This document shows positions 33,408 through 43,320 of a DNA stretch of 64,000 nt, in pieces. The notes under the pieces are model-generated. The model made no database searches and was not told where the DNA came from. It saw only the letters and a program-made list of their open reading frames with translations. The translations under genes and the position numbers were made by a program. Location of the stretch: NCBI GenBank assembly GCA_034933285.1, contig JAYFNT010000013.1, positions 1 through 64,000 of the forward strand, given 5' to 3'. Source of the stretch: RPRC01 sp034933285. Its GTDB lineage: Bacteria > Desulfobacterota > Desulfuromonadia > Geobacterales > Geobacteraceae. Position 1 is the first letter of the stretch; each line of letters begins with the position of its first letter.

Positions 33408-33432
33408 CAATTACCTGGAAGGAGATAGCAAG

Positions 33433-34680
33433 ATGTCCATACTGGAAGGTTTTGATCCTGAAGTATCCGAGGCAATCCGCCGTGAGACGGAGCGCCAGGA
33501 GTACAATCTCGAACTGATCGCTTCGGAGAATTTCGTTTCCGAAGCAGTGCTCGAAGCCCAGGGCTCGGTCATGACGAACAAGTACGCTGAGGGTTATCCC
33601 GGAAAGCGTTATTATGGAGGCTGCTCCCAGGTGGATGTGGTTGAAAACCTTGCCATTGAGCGTGCAAAGCAGCTCTTCGGCGCTGACCATGTCAATGTCC
33701 AGCCTCATTCGGGCTCACAGGCCAACATGGCGGTTTACTTTTCAGTACTCAAGCCCGGAGATACCATACTGGGAATGAACCTCTCCCATGGCGGTCACCT
33801 GACCCACGGCAGCCCCGCGAACTTTTCCGGGAAGCTTTTCAACGTGGTTTTCTACGGCGTGTCCCCGGATACCGAAGTGATCGATTATGACGAAGTGGAG
33901 CGGCTTGCCAGGGAACACAGACCGAAAATGATCGTGGTAGGGGCGAGCGCCTACCCGCGCATCATCGATTTTGCCCGCTTCAGGAAGATCGCGGATGGAA
34001 TCGGCGCGGTGATCATGGTCGATATGGCGCATATTGCCGGTCTCGTCGCGACGGGGCTTCATCCGAGCCCGGTACCCCATGCCGAATTCGTTACCACAAC
34101 CACGCACAAAACATTGCGCGGTCCACGCGGCGGCATGATACTCTGCCGCGAAGAATATGCGAAAGTCCTTAATTCCAATATATTCCCGGGTATCCAGGGT
34201 GGACCGCTCATGCACGTGATCGCAGCCAAGGCGGTTGCTTTCAAGGAGGCGCTAACTCCCGGATTCAAGGTTTACCAGGAGCAGATAGTAAAGAATGCAA
34301 AAGCATTGGCCGATGCCCTGATGGGCAGGGGGCTGCGCCTCGTTTCCGGCGGGACGGACAACCATATGATGCTGCTTGACCTGACGGATACCGGGTTGAC
34401 CGGGAAGGTTGCCGAAGAAGCCCTGGACAAAGCCGGCATAACCGTCAACAAAAATACCATTCCCAATGAAACCCGCTCGCCTTTCGTTACCTCCGGAATC
34501 AGGATCGGAACACCGGCTGCAACCACACACGGCCTGAAAGAGGCGGAGATGGCGCTGGTCGCGGGCTTTATTTCCGATGCTCTGAAAAACACCGACAATC
34601 CCGAAGGGCTGGCGGAAATAAAACAGAAAGTCAACGAAATGATGAGGCGCTTTCCGCTTTATGCGCACCGACTGGGCTGA
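33433..34680 (+). CDS. glyA: Serine hydroxymethyltransferase
   Basis: GlyA (415 residues) converts serine and tetrahydrofolate to glycine and methylene-THF. The PLP lysine is in TTTHKTLRGPRGG near residue 230; HSGSQANMAVY near 98 and the N-terminal SENFVSEAVL block also match. GGAAGGAG lies eight bases before the ATG. It is preceded by an intrinsic terminator with no room for a conventional promoter, and followed by another that ends the transcript. Confidence 0.97.
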   Translation: MSILEGFDPEVSEAIRRETERQEYNLELIASENFVSEAVLEAQGSVMTNKYAEGYPGKRYYGGCSQVDVVENLAIERAKQLFGADHVNVQPHSGSQANMAVYFSVLKPGDTILGMNLSHGGHLTHGSPANFSGKLFNVVFYGVSPDTEVIDYDEVERLAREHRPKMIVVGASAYPRIIDFARFRKIADGIGAVIMVDMAHIAGLVATGLHPSPVPHAEFVTTTTHKTLRGPRGGMILCREEYAKVLNSNIFPGIQGGPLMHVIAAKAVAFKEALTPGFKVYQEQIVKNAKALADALMGRGLRLVSGGTDNHMMLLDLTDTGLTGKVAEEALDKAGITVNKNTIPNETRSPFVTSGIRIGTPAATTHGLKEAEMALVAGFISDALKNTDNPEGLAEIKQKVNEMMRRFPLYAHRLG

Positions 34681-34700
34681 ATCAGGACTGGAAACAGATG

Positions 34701-34737
34701 AAAAGGGGAGACGGATTGAAGCGTCTCCCCTTTTTTT
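34701..34737 (+). terminator. Intrinsic terminator after glyA
   Basis: A 13-base stem (AAAAGGGGAGACG with CGTCTCCCCTTTT, eight-base loop) is followed by more T, 20 bp after the glyA stop. This is a strong terminator that closes the rpiB-glyA region. Confidence 0.88.
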
Positions 34738-34883
34738 GACTTGAAAAAGGCGGCATGTTCGGTTATTACTCTTTATTGTTGGAATTTTGGCTAATTAATT
34801 GTTCTCATGAACTGGACGATTGCATTTGTTAATTCGGCCCATGGCAGGAAAACCAGCAGGTAAATATTGACGGGAGGGATTAT

Positions 34884-35573
34884 ATGGAAGCGAACAAGAT
34901 TGATTTTGCGGTGATTCCCCAGACAGCGATCAAGGTAATAACCCAGCCGGCGGTTTTTTTCAGGGAGATGCCCAAGACCGGCGGTTTTGTCGAACCGCTC
35001 GTATTCATGGTAGCCATGGGAGTGGTCAGCGGTATAATCGGCGGTCTTCTGACCGCTGTTTTCAGCATGATGGGATTGCATCTCGGTGCGGGGATGGTGG
35101 CCGGCTTATCCGCTATTATAATGATGCCGGTATTTTATGCTATCGGCAGTGCTGTTTTTGGTTTTGTAGGAGCGGCAATTCTTTTCATTATCTGGAAAAT
35201 AATGGGATCCAATGAAGAATACGAAACCGCTTACAGGTGCACAGCCTATATGGCTGCCATTTCACCCATTACCACTGTTCTGTCGCTTATTCCATATATC
35301 GGTGGCGCAATCGCAATGGTGATATCATTGTATTACCTGGTTAATGCCAGCGTGGAAGCCCATGGAATACCTGCCAAAAAAGCTTGGACAGTGTTTGGCG
35401 TCATAGCGGCAATCTTCATTGTCATAGGTGTTTTCAGCCAGATTGCGGCTCGCAGGGCAATGCACAACATGGAAGAAATGACTGAAAACTGGAAAAAGAC
35501 CTCCGAGCAGATGCAGAAGTCGGCCGAGGAAATGCAGAAACAGATGCAGAAAGACATGGAAAAAAATAAATAG
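34884..35573 (+). CDS. Yip1-domain inner-membrane protein with charged C-terminal tail
   Basis: This 229-residue protein has an N-terminal soluble part (residues 1-35) and four or five hydrophobic segments up to about residue 188, a layout typical of bacterial Yip1-domain proteins, whose function is unknown. After the last helix comes a tail of about 40 residues rich in methionine, glutamine and lysine (EQMQKSAEEMQKQMQKDMEK), predicted to form a coiled coil in the cytoplasm. GGGAGGG precedes the ATG. It stands between the glyA terminator and galE. Confidence 0.75.
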   Translation: MEANKIDFAVIPQTAIKVITQPAVFFREMPKTGGFVEPLVFMVAMGVVSGIIGGLLTAVFSMMGLHLGAGMVAGLSAIIMMPVFYAIGSAVFGFVGAAILFIIWKIMGSNEEYETAYRCTAYMAAISPITTVLSLIPYIGGAIAMVISLYYLVNASVEAHGIPAKKAWTVFGVIAAIFIVIGVFSQIAARRAMHNMEEMTENWKKTSEQMQKSAEEMQKQMQKDMEKNK

Positions 35574-35650
35574 CGGTCTCAATGAAAACGGCAGCCTGAA
35601 AGTCACTCTTTTGCAAGTGGTACTTGGAACAGGCTACAGGGAAGGTATTG

Positions 35651-36634
35651 ATGGAAAGTATTCTGGTAACCGGAGGTGCGGGTTATATCGGCGGACACGT
35701 GGTGCGGCAGCTTACTGAGGCGGGATATCGTGTGGTGGTTTATGACAACCTGTCCACGGGCTTCGAAGCGATCCTGATAAACGGGGAGACGCTGGTAAGG
35801 GCCGAACTTGCCGACAATGAAACCCTGGAAAGCACTTTACGGAAATTCGGTGCAAAAACGGTGCTGCATTTTGCTGCATCGATCATCGCACCGGAATCGG
35901 TGAGCAAGCCGCTCGATTACTACGGCAACAATACCGGCAACACCATGCGCCTCCTCAAGGCATGTGTCCGTACCGGCGTTGAAAGATTCGTTTTTTCAAG
36001 CACCGCGGCAGTTTACGGGATGCCAGAGTCGGGAGTCGCCTCGGAGGACTCGCCGACGGTTCCAATAAATCCCTACGGCACATCCAAGCTCATGAGCGAG
36101 TGGATGTTGCGGGATACAGCCACAGCCCACGGTCTGCGCTATGTCGCCCTGAGATATTTCAACGTTGCAGGCGCCGATCCGCTCGGCAGAATGGGCCAGC
36201 GGATCGAGGAAGCGACTCATCTGATAAAGGTCTGCTGCCAGGCTGCTCTCGGCAAAAGGAAGTCCGTCTCGATATTCGGTACCGATTACGGGACCCCGGA
36301 CGGAACTGGCATACGGGATTACATACACATAGAGGATCTCGCATCCGCCCATATTTCCGCCCTTCGTTATCTTGAGGGGGGTGGGTCGCCGGTCACGCTC
36401 AATGTCGGATATGGTAACGGCAGCAGCGTCCGTGAGGTCATAGATGTGGTACAGAGGGTAAGCGGCGTAAAATTCGCCGTTGTCGAGGCGCCCAGGCGAC
36501 CCGGGGACCCCGCCATGCTGGTGGCCCGTTCCCGGCGTATTCGCGAGGTTCTTGACTGGCAGCCGAGGTACGACGATCTGGAGAAGATCGTAGCCGATGC
36601 CTGGCAGTGGGAAAGAAAACTGGCAGGCTGCTAA
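35651..36634 (+). CDS. galE: UDP-glucose 4-epimerase
   Basis: GalE (327 residues) interconverts UDP-glucose and UDP-galactose for polysaccharide synthesis. The NAD-binding GGAGYIGGHVV, the catalytic Ser/Tyr/Lys region (SSTAAVYG, NPYGTSK) and the DYIHIEDLA block are present. GGAAGG lies before the ATG at 35651; an earlier in-frame start lacks one. The stop overlaps that of the oppositely directed rarA by four bases. Other UDP-sugar epimerases share these motifs, so the exact sugar is inferred. Confidence 0.9.
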   Translation: MESILVTGGAGYIGGHVVRQLTEAGYRVVVYDNLSTGFEAILINGETLVRAELADNETLESTLRKFGAKTVLHFAASIIAPESVSKPLDYYGNNTGNTMRLLKACVRTGVERFVFSSTAAVYGMPESGVASEDSPTVPINPYGTSKLMSEWMLRDTATAHGLRYVALRYFNVAGADPLGRMGQRIEEATHLIKVCCQAALGKRKSVSIFGTDYGTPDGTGIRDYIHIEDLASAHISALRYLEGGGSPVTLNVGYGNGSSVREVIDVVQRVSGVKFAVVEAPRRPGDPAMLVARSRRIREVLDWQPRYDDLEKIVADAWQWERKLAGC

Positions 36635-37977
36635 TTTTTACCGCCTTTTTTTCTCAATATTTCCATTCTTTCACAGATATATTTTTCATACCCGTGGCCT
36701 GCCGGACGGTAGTATTTCTTACCGGCCAACCGTTCCGGCAGGTGTTCCTGCCCGCCATAACCCCCTTCATAGTCATGGTCGTAGCGGTATCCCTTGTGAT
36801 ATCCCAGATCCTTCATGAGCCTGGTCGGAGCATTCCTTACGTGGAGCGGGACCGGCAGGGCGCCGCTCTTGCGCACTTCCGCAAGGGCTTCGTCTATGCC
36901 GATATATGAGGCATTGGACTTGGGGGCCGTTGCCAAATAGGTCACTGCCTGGGCCATGATGATCCTTCCTTCCGGCAGTCCCACCAGCTGGAAACCCTGA
37001 AGAGCGGCAATTGCCGTCTGCAGTGCCCTGGGGTCAGCATTGCCGATGTCTTCGGACGCAAGAATCACCATGCGGCGGAGAATGAAAATAGGGTCCTCTC
37101 CTGATTCCAGCATGCGTGCAAGCCAGTAGAGAGCGGCATCGGGGTCGCTTCCACGCATGGATTTTATGAAAGCGGAGATTACATTGAAATGCTCCTCTCC
37201 ACCCTTGTCGTAGAGCAGGGGCTTTTTCTGCACCGCCTCACGCGCCGTTTCAAGGTCAATGTCTCTCCCGGCTGCCAGTCTTGTTGCAGTTTCAAGAGTG
37301 TTCAGCGCTATCCTCGCATCCCCTTCGGACTGCTCGGCGATGAAGGAAAGAGCTTCGTCGGTCAGTTTCAGGTCCAGTGTGCCGAGACCCCGCTCCCCGT
37401 CCCGCAAAGCGTGCACCAATACTCTCTCAATCTCTTCCTTTCGCAAAGGGTTGAGGACAAGCACCTTGCACCTGGAAAGAAGAGGGGCTATGACTTCGAA
37501 AGAAGGATTTTCCGTGGTTGCGCCGATAATAGTAAGCGTGCCGTTCTCGACAAAGGGGAGAAAGGCATCCTGTTGAGATTTGTTGAAGCGGTGAATTTCA
37601 TCGACGAACAGAATGGTCTTCCTGCGGCTTTGCGTCTGCTCTTCCTCTGCTTCCTTGACAATCTGGCGGATGTCCTTGACCCCGGACAGGATGGCGGAGA
37701 AAAAGACGAAACGGGATCTGGTCGCATTGGCGATGATGCGGGCCAGAGTTGTTTTGCCGGCTCCAGGGGGGCCCCAGAGGATGAGAGACGAGACATTGTC
37801 CGTTTCTATGAGCCGGCGAAGCATTTTGCCCGGGCCCACGATGTGTTCCTGCCCGAGAAACTCGTCCAGGGTCTGGGGACGCATTCTTTCGGCCAGAGGT
37901 GCGATGTCTTTTCCTTCTCGGTTTGTTCCTGTAACAGGTTTCATATAGTTCCTAATTTCGTCATCCAATTCAGTCAT
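36631..37977 (-). CDS. rarA: Replication-associated recombination protein A
   Basis: RarA/MgsA (448 residues), an AAA+ ATPase that acts at stalled replication forks. The Walker A motif GPPGAGKTTLARI near residue 70, Walker B LFVDEIHRFNKSQQDAFLP, the sensor region TTENPSFEV and the C-terminal tetramerisation domain (YHKGYRYDHDYEGGYGGQ) are visible. Its ATG follows the glgP stop directly, so the two are cotranscribed although functionally unrelated. Confidence 0.95.
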   Translation of the reverse strand: MTELDDEIRNYMKPVTGTNREGKDIAPLAERMRPQTLDEFLGQEHIVGPGKMLRRLIETDNVSSLILWGPPGAGKTTLARIIANATRSRFVFFSAILSGVKDIRQIVKEAEEEQTQSRRKTILFVDEIHRFNKSQQDAFLPFVENGTLTIIGATTENPSFEVIAPLLSRCKVLVLNPLRKEEIERVLVHALRDGERGLGTLDLKLTDEALSFIAEQSEGDARIALNTLETATRLAAGRDIDLETAREAVQKKPLLYDKGGEEHFNVISAFIKSMRGSDPDAALYWLARMLESGEDPIFILRRMVILASEDIGNADPRALQTAIAALQGFQLVGLPEGRIIMAQAVTYLATAPKSNASYIGIDEALAEVRKSGALPVPLHVRNAPTRLMKDLGYHKGYRYDHDYEGGYGGQEHLPERLAGKKYYRPAGHGYEKYICERMEILRKKGGKN

Positions 37978-40545
37978 TCATTCAGGTTCCTGTAATTGAC
38001 GTATGAATGGTTCCGGCAGCTTGCAGGAAAGATTGTCGATTTGAGCAGTTTTCCGCATGCGGTCCGGTGAAACCGGGGTCGCTTTCCATATATCCCGTGC
38101 ATATTCGGCAATGGCGCGGTCGCTGGAGAATCTTCCCATTCCTGCCGTGGTCAGGATGGACCTGCGCGTCCATTCGGACTGGTCGAGGAAAACCTTTTCC
38201 ACTTCGGACTGGCTGCGGAGATAGTCTTCGTAATCCGCGAGCACCAGGTAGGGGTCTCCCTGGTTGAGGAGCGAATCCACGAGCGGCCTGAACATTTCAG
38301 GGCTTTCCGGGGAAAAGAAACCGCCGGCAATCATGTCTAGTGCGGTTTTGAGTTCGGGAAGGCGGTTGTAAATTTCGCGCGGGTTGTAGCCGCTTGCCCG
38401 CAAATCGGCGACACCATCTGCGTCCAGCCCGAACAGGAAAAAATTCTCCTTGCCGATCGAGTCCATTATTTCGATGTTCGCCCCGTCCATGGTTCCTATG
38501 GTAAGGGCGCCGTTCAGGGCGAATTTCATGTTTCCGGTTCCGGAAGCTTCGGTTCCGGCTGTTGATATCTGCTCTGAAAGATCTGCGCCGGGAATTATCC
38601 GTTCCGCCAGAGTCACGCCGTAGTTTGCCAGGAAAACGATCCGCAACAGGTCTTTAACCGTTTTGTCGTTCTCCACGGTACGGCTTACGGCGTTTATCAG
38701 CGCGATGACGAGCTTGGCGAGCATATAGGATGGAGCTGCCTTGCCGCTGAATATGAATGTCCTGGGAACAGTGATTGACGAGGTTGAGTCTTTGGCCCGG
38801 TTAAAGAGAGTGATGATATGCAGGATGTTGAGCACCTGCCTCTTGTACTCGTGGAAACGCTTTATCTGGCAATCGAACAGGGAATCCGGCGATACTGAGC
38901 CGCATTTTTTCTCCTCGATATGGCGTGCCAGGCGGGACTTGTTTTCTTTCTTGACCGCTTGCCAGAGTGCTGAGAATTCAGCGTCGTCCGCAAGGGGACG
39001 GAGCTTTTCCAGTTCACTCAGGTCCAGGATCCATCTGTCGCCGATATGCCGTGTTATGAGGCCGCTCAGTCCGGGATTGGCCTTCTTGAGCCACCTGCGC
39101 TGGGTTATGCCGTTGGTCACATTGAAGAATCTGTCCGGATACATTTCGAAGAAATCGCGGAAGACCTCCTTTTTCAGGATATCCGTGTGCAATCGTGAGA
39201 CTCCGTTCACAGCATGGCTGCCGATAATGCACAGGTGAGCCATCCGGACCTTTTTTTCCGCGCCTTCCTCGAAAATCGACATACGTTTCAATCGCTGTCC
39301 ATCATCGGGAAAGCGGCGCATGACCTCGGTGAGGAAGATATCGTTTATCCGGTAGATGATCTCCAGATGGTGGGGCAGAATTTTACCGATCATCCAGACC
39401 GGCCAGGTTTCAAGCGCCTCAGGAAGGATGGTATGGTTGGTGTAGGAGAAAGTCCGGACCGTGATGTCCCAGGCTTCATCCCATTCCATCCGCTCATGGG
39501 TCGTCAGGATTCGCATCAGCTCGGGAATAGCCAGTGATGGATGCGTATCGTTGAGCTGAATCGCCACCTTGTTCGGAAGAAGCCTTAAGTCGGCGTGCTT
39601 CTTGCGGAACCGGTACAAAATGTCCTGAACGCTTGCCGAAGAAAGAAAATACTCCTGCTTGATGCGCAGTTCCTTCCCTTCGATTACCTTGTCGGCGGGA
39701 TAGAGAACCTTCGAGATGTTCTCGGTAAGCATTTTCTTTTCCACCGCTTCCACGTATTTCCCCTCGCTGAAGAAATGGAGGTCGAATTCACGGGTCGACC
39801 TGGCGCTCCAGAGGCGCATGGTGTTTACAACTTCATTGCCGTACCCGGGGACGGGAATGTCATAAGCCAGGGCCATTACATCTTCCGTATCAACCCAGAA
39901 GCGGATGTCGTTTCCTTCTTCGTCTCTGCGTGATACAACGTTGCCGTAGAACTTTATGGGATGCAAGTGCTCGTTGCGACAGAACTCCCACGGGTTCCCG
40001 TAGCGCAGCCAGTTGTCGGGAAGCTCGATTTGCGTGCCGTCAACGATCTTCTGGGAGAAGACCCCATATTCGTAGCGTATGCCGTAACCGTAAGCAGGAA
40101 TCGACATCGTGGCGAGCGAGTCGAGGAAGCATGCCGCCAGTCTGCCCAGGCCGCCGTTTCCGAGTCCGGCCTCCCATTCCAGCTCCTCCATGCATTCCAG
40201 GTCCAGTTTGAGCTCCCGCAGCACCTCATTCCACGCATCGATCAATTTCAGGTTGATGACGCTGTTGATAAGCGAGCGGCCTATCATGAACTCCATCGAC
40301 AGGTAATACACTCTTTTGGCTTCCCGTTCATAATAAGCCTGCTGGGTATCGCGCCACCTTTCAACAAGAAGGTCCCTGACCGAATAGGCGAGGGCCAGGA
40401 AGAGATCGTTCCTGGTTATGGAAAAATTGTCCTTGCCCAGCGTATACTCAAGATGCTTGAGAAAAAGCCGGCGAAGGTTGGCAGGGCTTAGTGCCTCCCT
40501 TTTCCTGTTTTCCAGAAGATAGTGATGATTGTTGTTGTTGGGCAT
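37978..40545 (-). CDS. glgP: Glycogen phosphorylase
   Basis: GlgP (855 residues) releases glucose-1-phosphate from glycogen or maltodextrin. The N-terminal region (YYLSMEFMIGRSLINSVINL, GLGNGGLGRLAACFLDS) and the PLP lysine block EASGTGNMKFALNG near residue 673 are diagnostic. The ATG at 40545 has AAAAGGA upstream. The asparagine/histidine-rich start (MPNNNNHHY) is unusual but harmless. It implies storage-glucan use in this organism. Confidence 0.95.
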   Translation of the reverse strand: MPNNNNHHYLLENRKREALSPANLRRLFLKHLEYTLGKDNFSITRNDLFLALAYSVRDLLVERWRDTQQAYYEREAKRVYYLSMEFMIGRSLINSVINLKLIDAWNEVLRELKLDLECMEELEWEAGLGNGGLGRLAACFLDSLATMSIPAYGYGIRYEYGVFSQKIVDGTQIELPDNWLRYGNPWEFCRNEHLHPIKFYGNVVSRRDEEGNDIRFWVDTEDVMALAYDIPVPGYGNEVVNTMRLWSARSTREFDLHFFSEGKYVEAVEKKMLTENISKVLYPADKVIEGKELRIKQEYFLSSASVQDILYRFRKKHADLRLLPNKVAIQLNDTHPSLAIPELMRILTTHERMEWDEAWDITVRTFSYTNHTILPEALETWPVWMIGKILPHHLEIIYRINDIFLTEVMRRFPDDGQRLKRMSIFEEGAEKKVRMAHLCIIGSHAVNGVSRLHTDILKKEVFRDFFEMYPDRFFNVTNGITQRRWLKKANPGLSGLITRHIGDRWILDLSELEKLRPLADDAEFSALWQAVKKENKSRLARHIEEKKCGSVSPDSLFDCQIKRFHEYKRQVLNILHIITLFNRAKDSTSSITVPRTFIFSGKAAPSYMLAKLVIALINAVSRTVENDKTVKDLLRIVFLANYGVTLAERIIPGADLSEQISTAGTEASGTGNMKFALNGALTIGTMDGANIEIMDSIGKENFFLFGLDADGVADLRASGYNPREIYNRLPELKTALDMIAGGFFSPESPEMFRPLVDSLLNQGDPYLVLADYEDYLRSQSEVEKVFLDQSEWTRRSILTTAGMGRFSSDRAIAEYARDIWKATPVSPDRMRKTAQIDNLSCKLPEPFIRQLQEPE

Positions 40546-40689
40546 GACAGATTCCTTTTCCCGGGAAAAGTACCGGCGCCGTTTGGGAAGTATATAGCGA
40601 ATGCAACAGCAACGCAACAGACCGTTACCATTGGACATGGTCGGGATTTCATGTTACTAATGGACGAGCCTGAAGGAAGCGGGGTTGAC

Positions 40690-41544
40690 ATGAAGGATGT
40701 GGGAATATATGCCAAGGTTCAGGATCCGCGTTGCCGCGAAGTGGCCGGAGAACTGATCGAATGGCTTAAGGGGCGGGGACTCAGACCGGTTGTCGAAGTG
40801 TGTCTTTCCCGTTACCTGGAATGCGATGACGGTGTGGATGCAGATGAGCTTCCGTCAATGGTTGACCTGGTCGTGGTTCTGGGCGGCGACGGCACGCTCA
40901 TTTCGGCTGCACGGAGGGTAAGCGTTCGCGAAGTGCCCATCCTCGGCATCAACCTGGGTAGCCTGGGGTTTCTCACCGAGACCCCGGTCAACGGTCTGTA
41001 TGCTGCGCTCGAATCTTATCTGTCAGGCAACTGCACGATTTCCGACAGAATGATGCTGACTGTAACCGTATTGCGGGAGGGGGAAGAGCTGGGGGTCTTT
41101 GAAGCGCTGAACGATGCCGTCATCAACAAGGGCGCTCCTGCCAAGATCATAAACCTTGACACATCCGTGGACGGTTCCTTCCTGGCCACATTCAAGGCTG
41201 ACGGGCTCATAATGGCAAGTCCGACCGGTTCCACCGGCTATTCACTTTCCGCCTTCGGCCCCATCATCGATCCTTCCATGGATTGCCTCCTCATAACACC
41301 GATTTGTTCCCACACCCTAACCAACCGGCCCCTTGTGGTGAGCGCCGAAACGGAGATCAACGTTATCCTCGATTCCAACATGGAAAATGTCATGCTTACC
41401 CTGGACGGGCAGGTTGGAGTTCCCCTTCGTTACCGAGACGTGATAAAGGTGAAAAGGGCCGATCACCGCACACACCTCGTTCTGTCGGGGGAAACCGACT
41501 ACTTCGAGGTACTTCGAACCAAACTTAAATGGGGCGAGAGATAG
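40690..41544 (+). CDS. nadK: NAD kinase
   Basis: NadK (284 residues) phosphorylates NAD to NADP. The catalytic motif VVLGGDGTLISAARR near residue 63, the NLGSLGFLTE block and the glycine-rich ASPTGSTGYSLSAFGP near 180 are all present. The ATG at 40690 has GGAAGCGGGG upstream; the in-frame extension back to 40522 overlaps the glgP start region and has no site. It is followed by recN after 75 bp. Confidence 0.95.
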   Translation: MKDVGIYAKVQDPRCREVAGELIEWLKGRGLRPVVEVCLSRYLECDDGVDADELPSMVDLVVVLGGDGTLISAARRVSVREVPILGINLGSLGFLTETPVNGLYAALESYLSGNCTISDRMMLTVTVLREGEELGVFEALNDAVINKGAPAKIINLDTSVDGSFLATFKADGLIMASPTGSTGYSLSAFGPIIDPSMDCLLITPICSHTLTNRPLVVSAETEINVILDSNMENVMLTLDGQVGVPLRYRDVIKVKRADHRTHLVLSGETDYFEVLRTKLKWGER

Positions 41545-41554
41545 TCTTCCTCTT

Positions 41555-41582
41555 CGAACGGTTCCGGTTGCCGCACCGTTCG
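41555..41582. promoter_or_regulatory. Inverted repeat between nadK and recN
   Basis: CGAACGGT and ACCGTTCG are perfect eight-base arms around 12 bases. Inside lies GGTTCCGGTTGCCGCACC, which shares length, GGTT start and ACC end with the LexA box reported for Geobacter (GGTTN2CN4GN3ACC), but has the inner C and G exchanged. It lies 38-65 bp before recN, an SOS gene in many bacteria. It could also simply be a hairpin. Confidence 0.4.
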
Positions 41583-41619
41583 GCAAAGATCATGATTTTC
41601 AAGGTGAGCGCGCTAAAGG

Positions 41620-43281
41620 ATGTTAACAGACCTTGTCATAAAGAATGTCGCCATCATAGATGAGCTTCATGTCGCCTTTCTCCCGGGCCTGAACATACTT
41701 ACGGGCGAAACCGGGGCTGGCAAATCAATCATTATCGATGCGATAAACCTGGTCCTCGGCGGAAGGGCATCAGCGGAGTCACTGCGCACCGGCGAGGATG
41801 AAGCGACAGTCGAATGTGTTTTCGGAATCGAGGGAAACGCGGAAGTGAGCGGCATTCTCGCGCAGGCCGGTTTCGACTCCGGACCGGAGTTGCTGGTGAA
41901 AAGGACTATTTCCCGTTCAGGAAGAAACAGGGTGTTCCTGAACGGAAGCCTAGCGACCACCTCGCTCCTTTCGGAGGTAACCACCCGGCTTGTGAACATT
42001 TATGGGCAGCATGAGTCGCAGACCCTGCTCAAACCCGAAAACCATCTCTTCCTGCTGGACGGTTTCGGACGCCTGTCACCCCGGAGGCAGAGCTTCATGG
42101 AACTCCACAACGAGTTCCGTTCCGTAGCTGATCAGCTGCGCAGCATGGAACAGGCTGAAAGTGATGCGTCCAGGCGCCTGGATCTCTTGAGGTTCCAAGC
42201 CGGGGAAATCGCCGCGGCCGGGCTCAGACCCGGCGAAGATGCGGAACTGGCGGAGGAAAGGCAGCGCATTCTGCATACGGAGCAGCTGCTTCGCGCAAGC
42301 CGGGGTGTCTATCAGGTCCTCTATGACGGAGACAATGCGGTTCTCGGAAGCCTGCGCACACTGATCCGGGATGTAGAGGAAGGCGGTAAATACGACGGAG
42401 ACCTTTCCGCCATAGCCGACCGGCTGAACGAGGCCTATCTCCAGCTTGAAGACGGAGCATTGTGCCTGCGTGATTATGGCTCCCGGTTGGAAGCGGATCC
42501 GGGCCGTCTGCGGGAACTGGATGACCGGCTCGACCTCATACATCGCCTGAAGAAAAAGTATGCTCCGACCGTCGAGGGACTCATTTCGTTCGGCAAATCC
42601 GTGGACGAAGAAATTGAAGGGCTGGAACTCGGGACGGAAAAGCGCGCGCAGCTGGAAAGGAAATTGGCCGAAATCGGGAAAGCACTCAACGCCGCGGGGC
42701 TGCAACTGTCGCAACTGCGCAGGGAGGCGGCTGGAAAGCTCGAAAGATCCATGGAGAAGGAACTGGCTGAGCTGGCGATGAAAAATGCCAGGTTCCGTGT
42801 CGGGTTTGAAGAGATTGAAGAACCGCGTGCCACGGGCATGGAGCGCGTGGAATTCCTGTTTTCCCCCAACCCGGGCGAAGCGCCGAAACCGCTGGCGCGC
42901 ATTGCTTCAGGGGGCGAGCTTTCACGCATCATGCTCGCGCTGAAACAGGTTCTTCCTGAAAGTGATGTTCCCACCCTGATCTTCGACGAGGTCGACAGCG
43001 GGATCGGCGGAGCGGTGTCGGCCAAGGTGGGGAGGAAGTTGAAACAGGTATCCCTGCGTCAGCAGGTTCTCTGCATTACCCATCTGCCGCAGGTCGCGGC
43101 CTGCGCCGACCATCATTTCAGGGTGGAAAAAGCGTCCCGTTCAGGACGTACAACCACCGGCATCGGGCTGCTTTCCGCGGAGGCCAGAGTCGATGAAATG
43201 GCCAGGATGCTGGGCGGTGCGAAAATCACTGAAAAGACCCTTGAACATGCCAGGGAAATGTTGGAAGATAGTGCATGTTGA
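41620..43281 (+). CDS. recN: DNA repair protein RecN
   Basis: RecN (553 residues), an SMC-like ATPase acting early in double-strand-break repair. Walker A GETGAGKSIIIDA near residue 29, a coiled-coil middle (about 150-380), the ABC signature ARIASGGELSRIMLALK near 427 and Walker B LIFDEVDSGIGG near 452 are present. The ribosome-binding site is poorly spaced (AAAGG directly before the ATG). The family's partner recA is not in the window. Confidence 0.96.
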   Translation: MLTDLVIKNVAIIDELHVAFLPGLNILTGETGAGKSIIIDAINLVLGGRASAESLRTGEDEATVECVFGIEGNAEVSGILAQAGFDSGPELLVKRTISRSGRNRVFLNGSLATTSLLSEVTTRLVNIYGQHESQTLLKPENHLFLLDGFGRLSPRRQSFMELHNEFRSVADQLRSMEQAESDASRRLDLLRFQAGEIAAAGLRPGEDAELAEERQRILHTEQLLRASRGVYQVLYDGDNAVLGSLRTLIRDVEEGGKYDGDLSAIADRLNEAYLQLEDGALCLRDYGSRLEADPGRLRELDDRLDLIHRLKKKYAPTVEGLISFGKSVDEEIEGLELGTEKRAQLERKLAEIGKALNAAGLQLSQLRREAAGKLERSMEKELAELAMKNARFRVGFEEIEEPRATGMERVEFLFSPNPGEAPKPLARIASGGELSRIMLALKQVLPESDVPTLIFDEVDSGIGGAVSAKVGRKLKQVSLRQQVLCITHLPQVAACADHHFRVEKASRSGRTTTGIGLLSAEARVDEMARMLGGAKITEKTLEHAREMLEDSAC

Positions 43282-43320
43282 GATGCGAAGCCCAGGCCCG
43301 CCCATAGAAAGGAGATTAGT

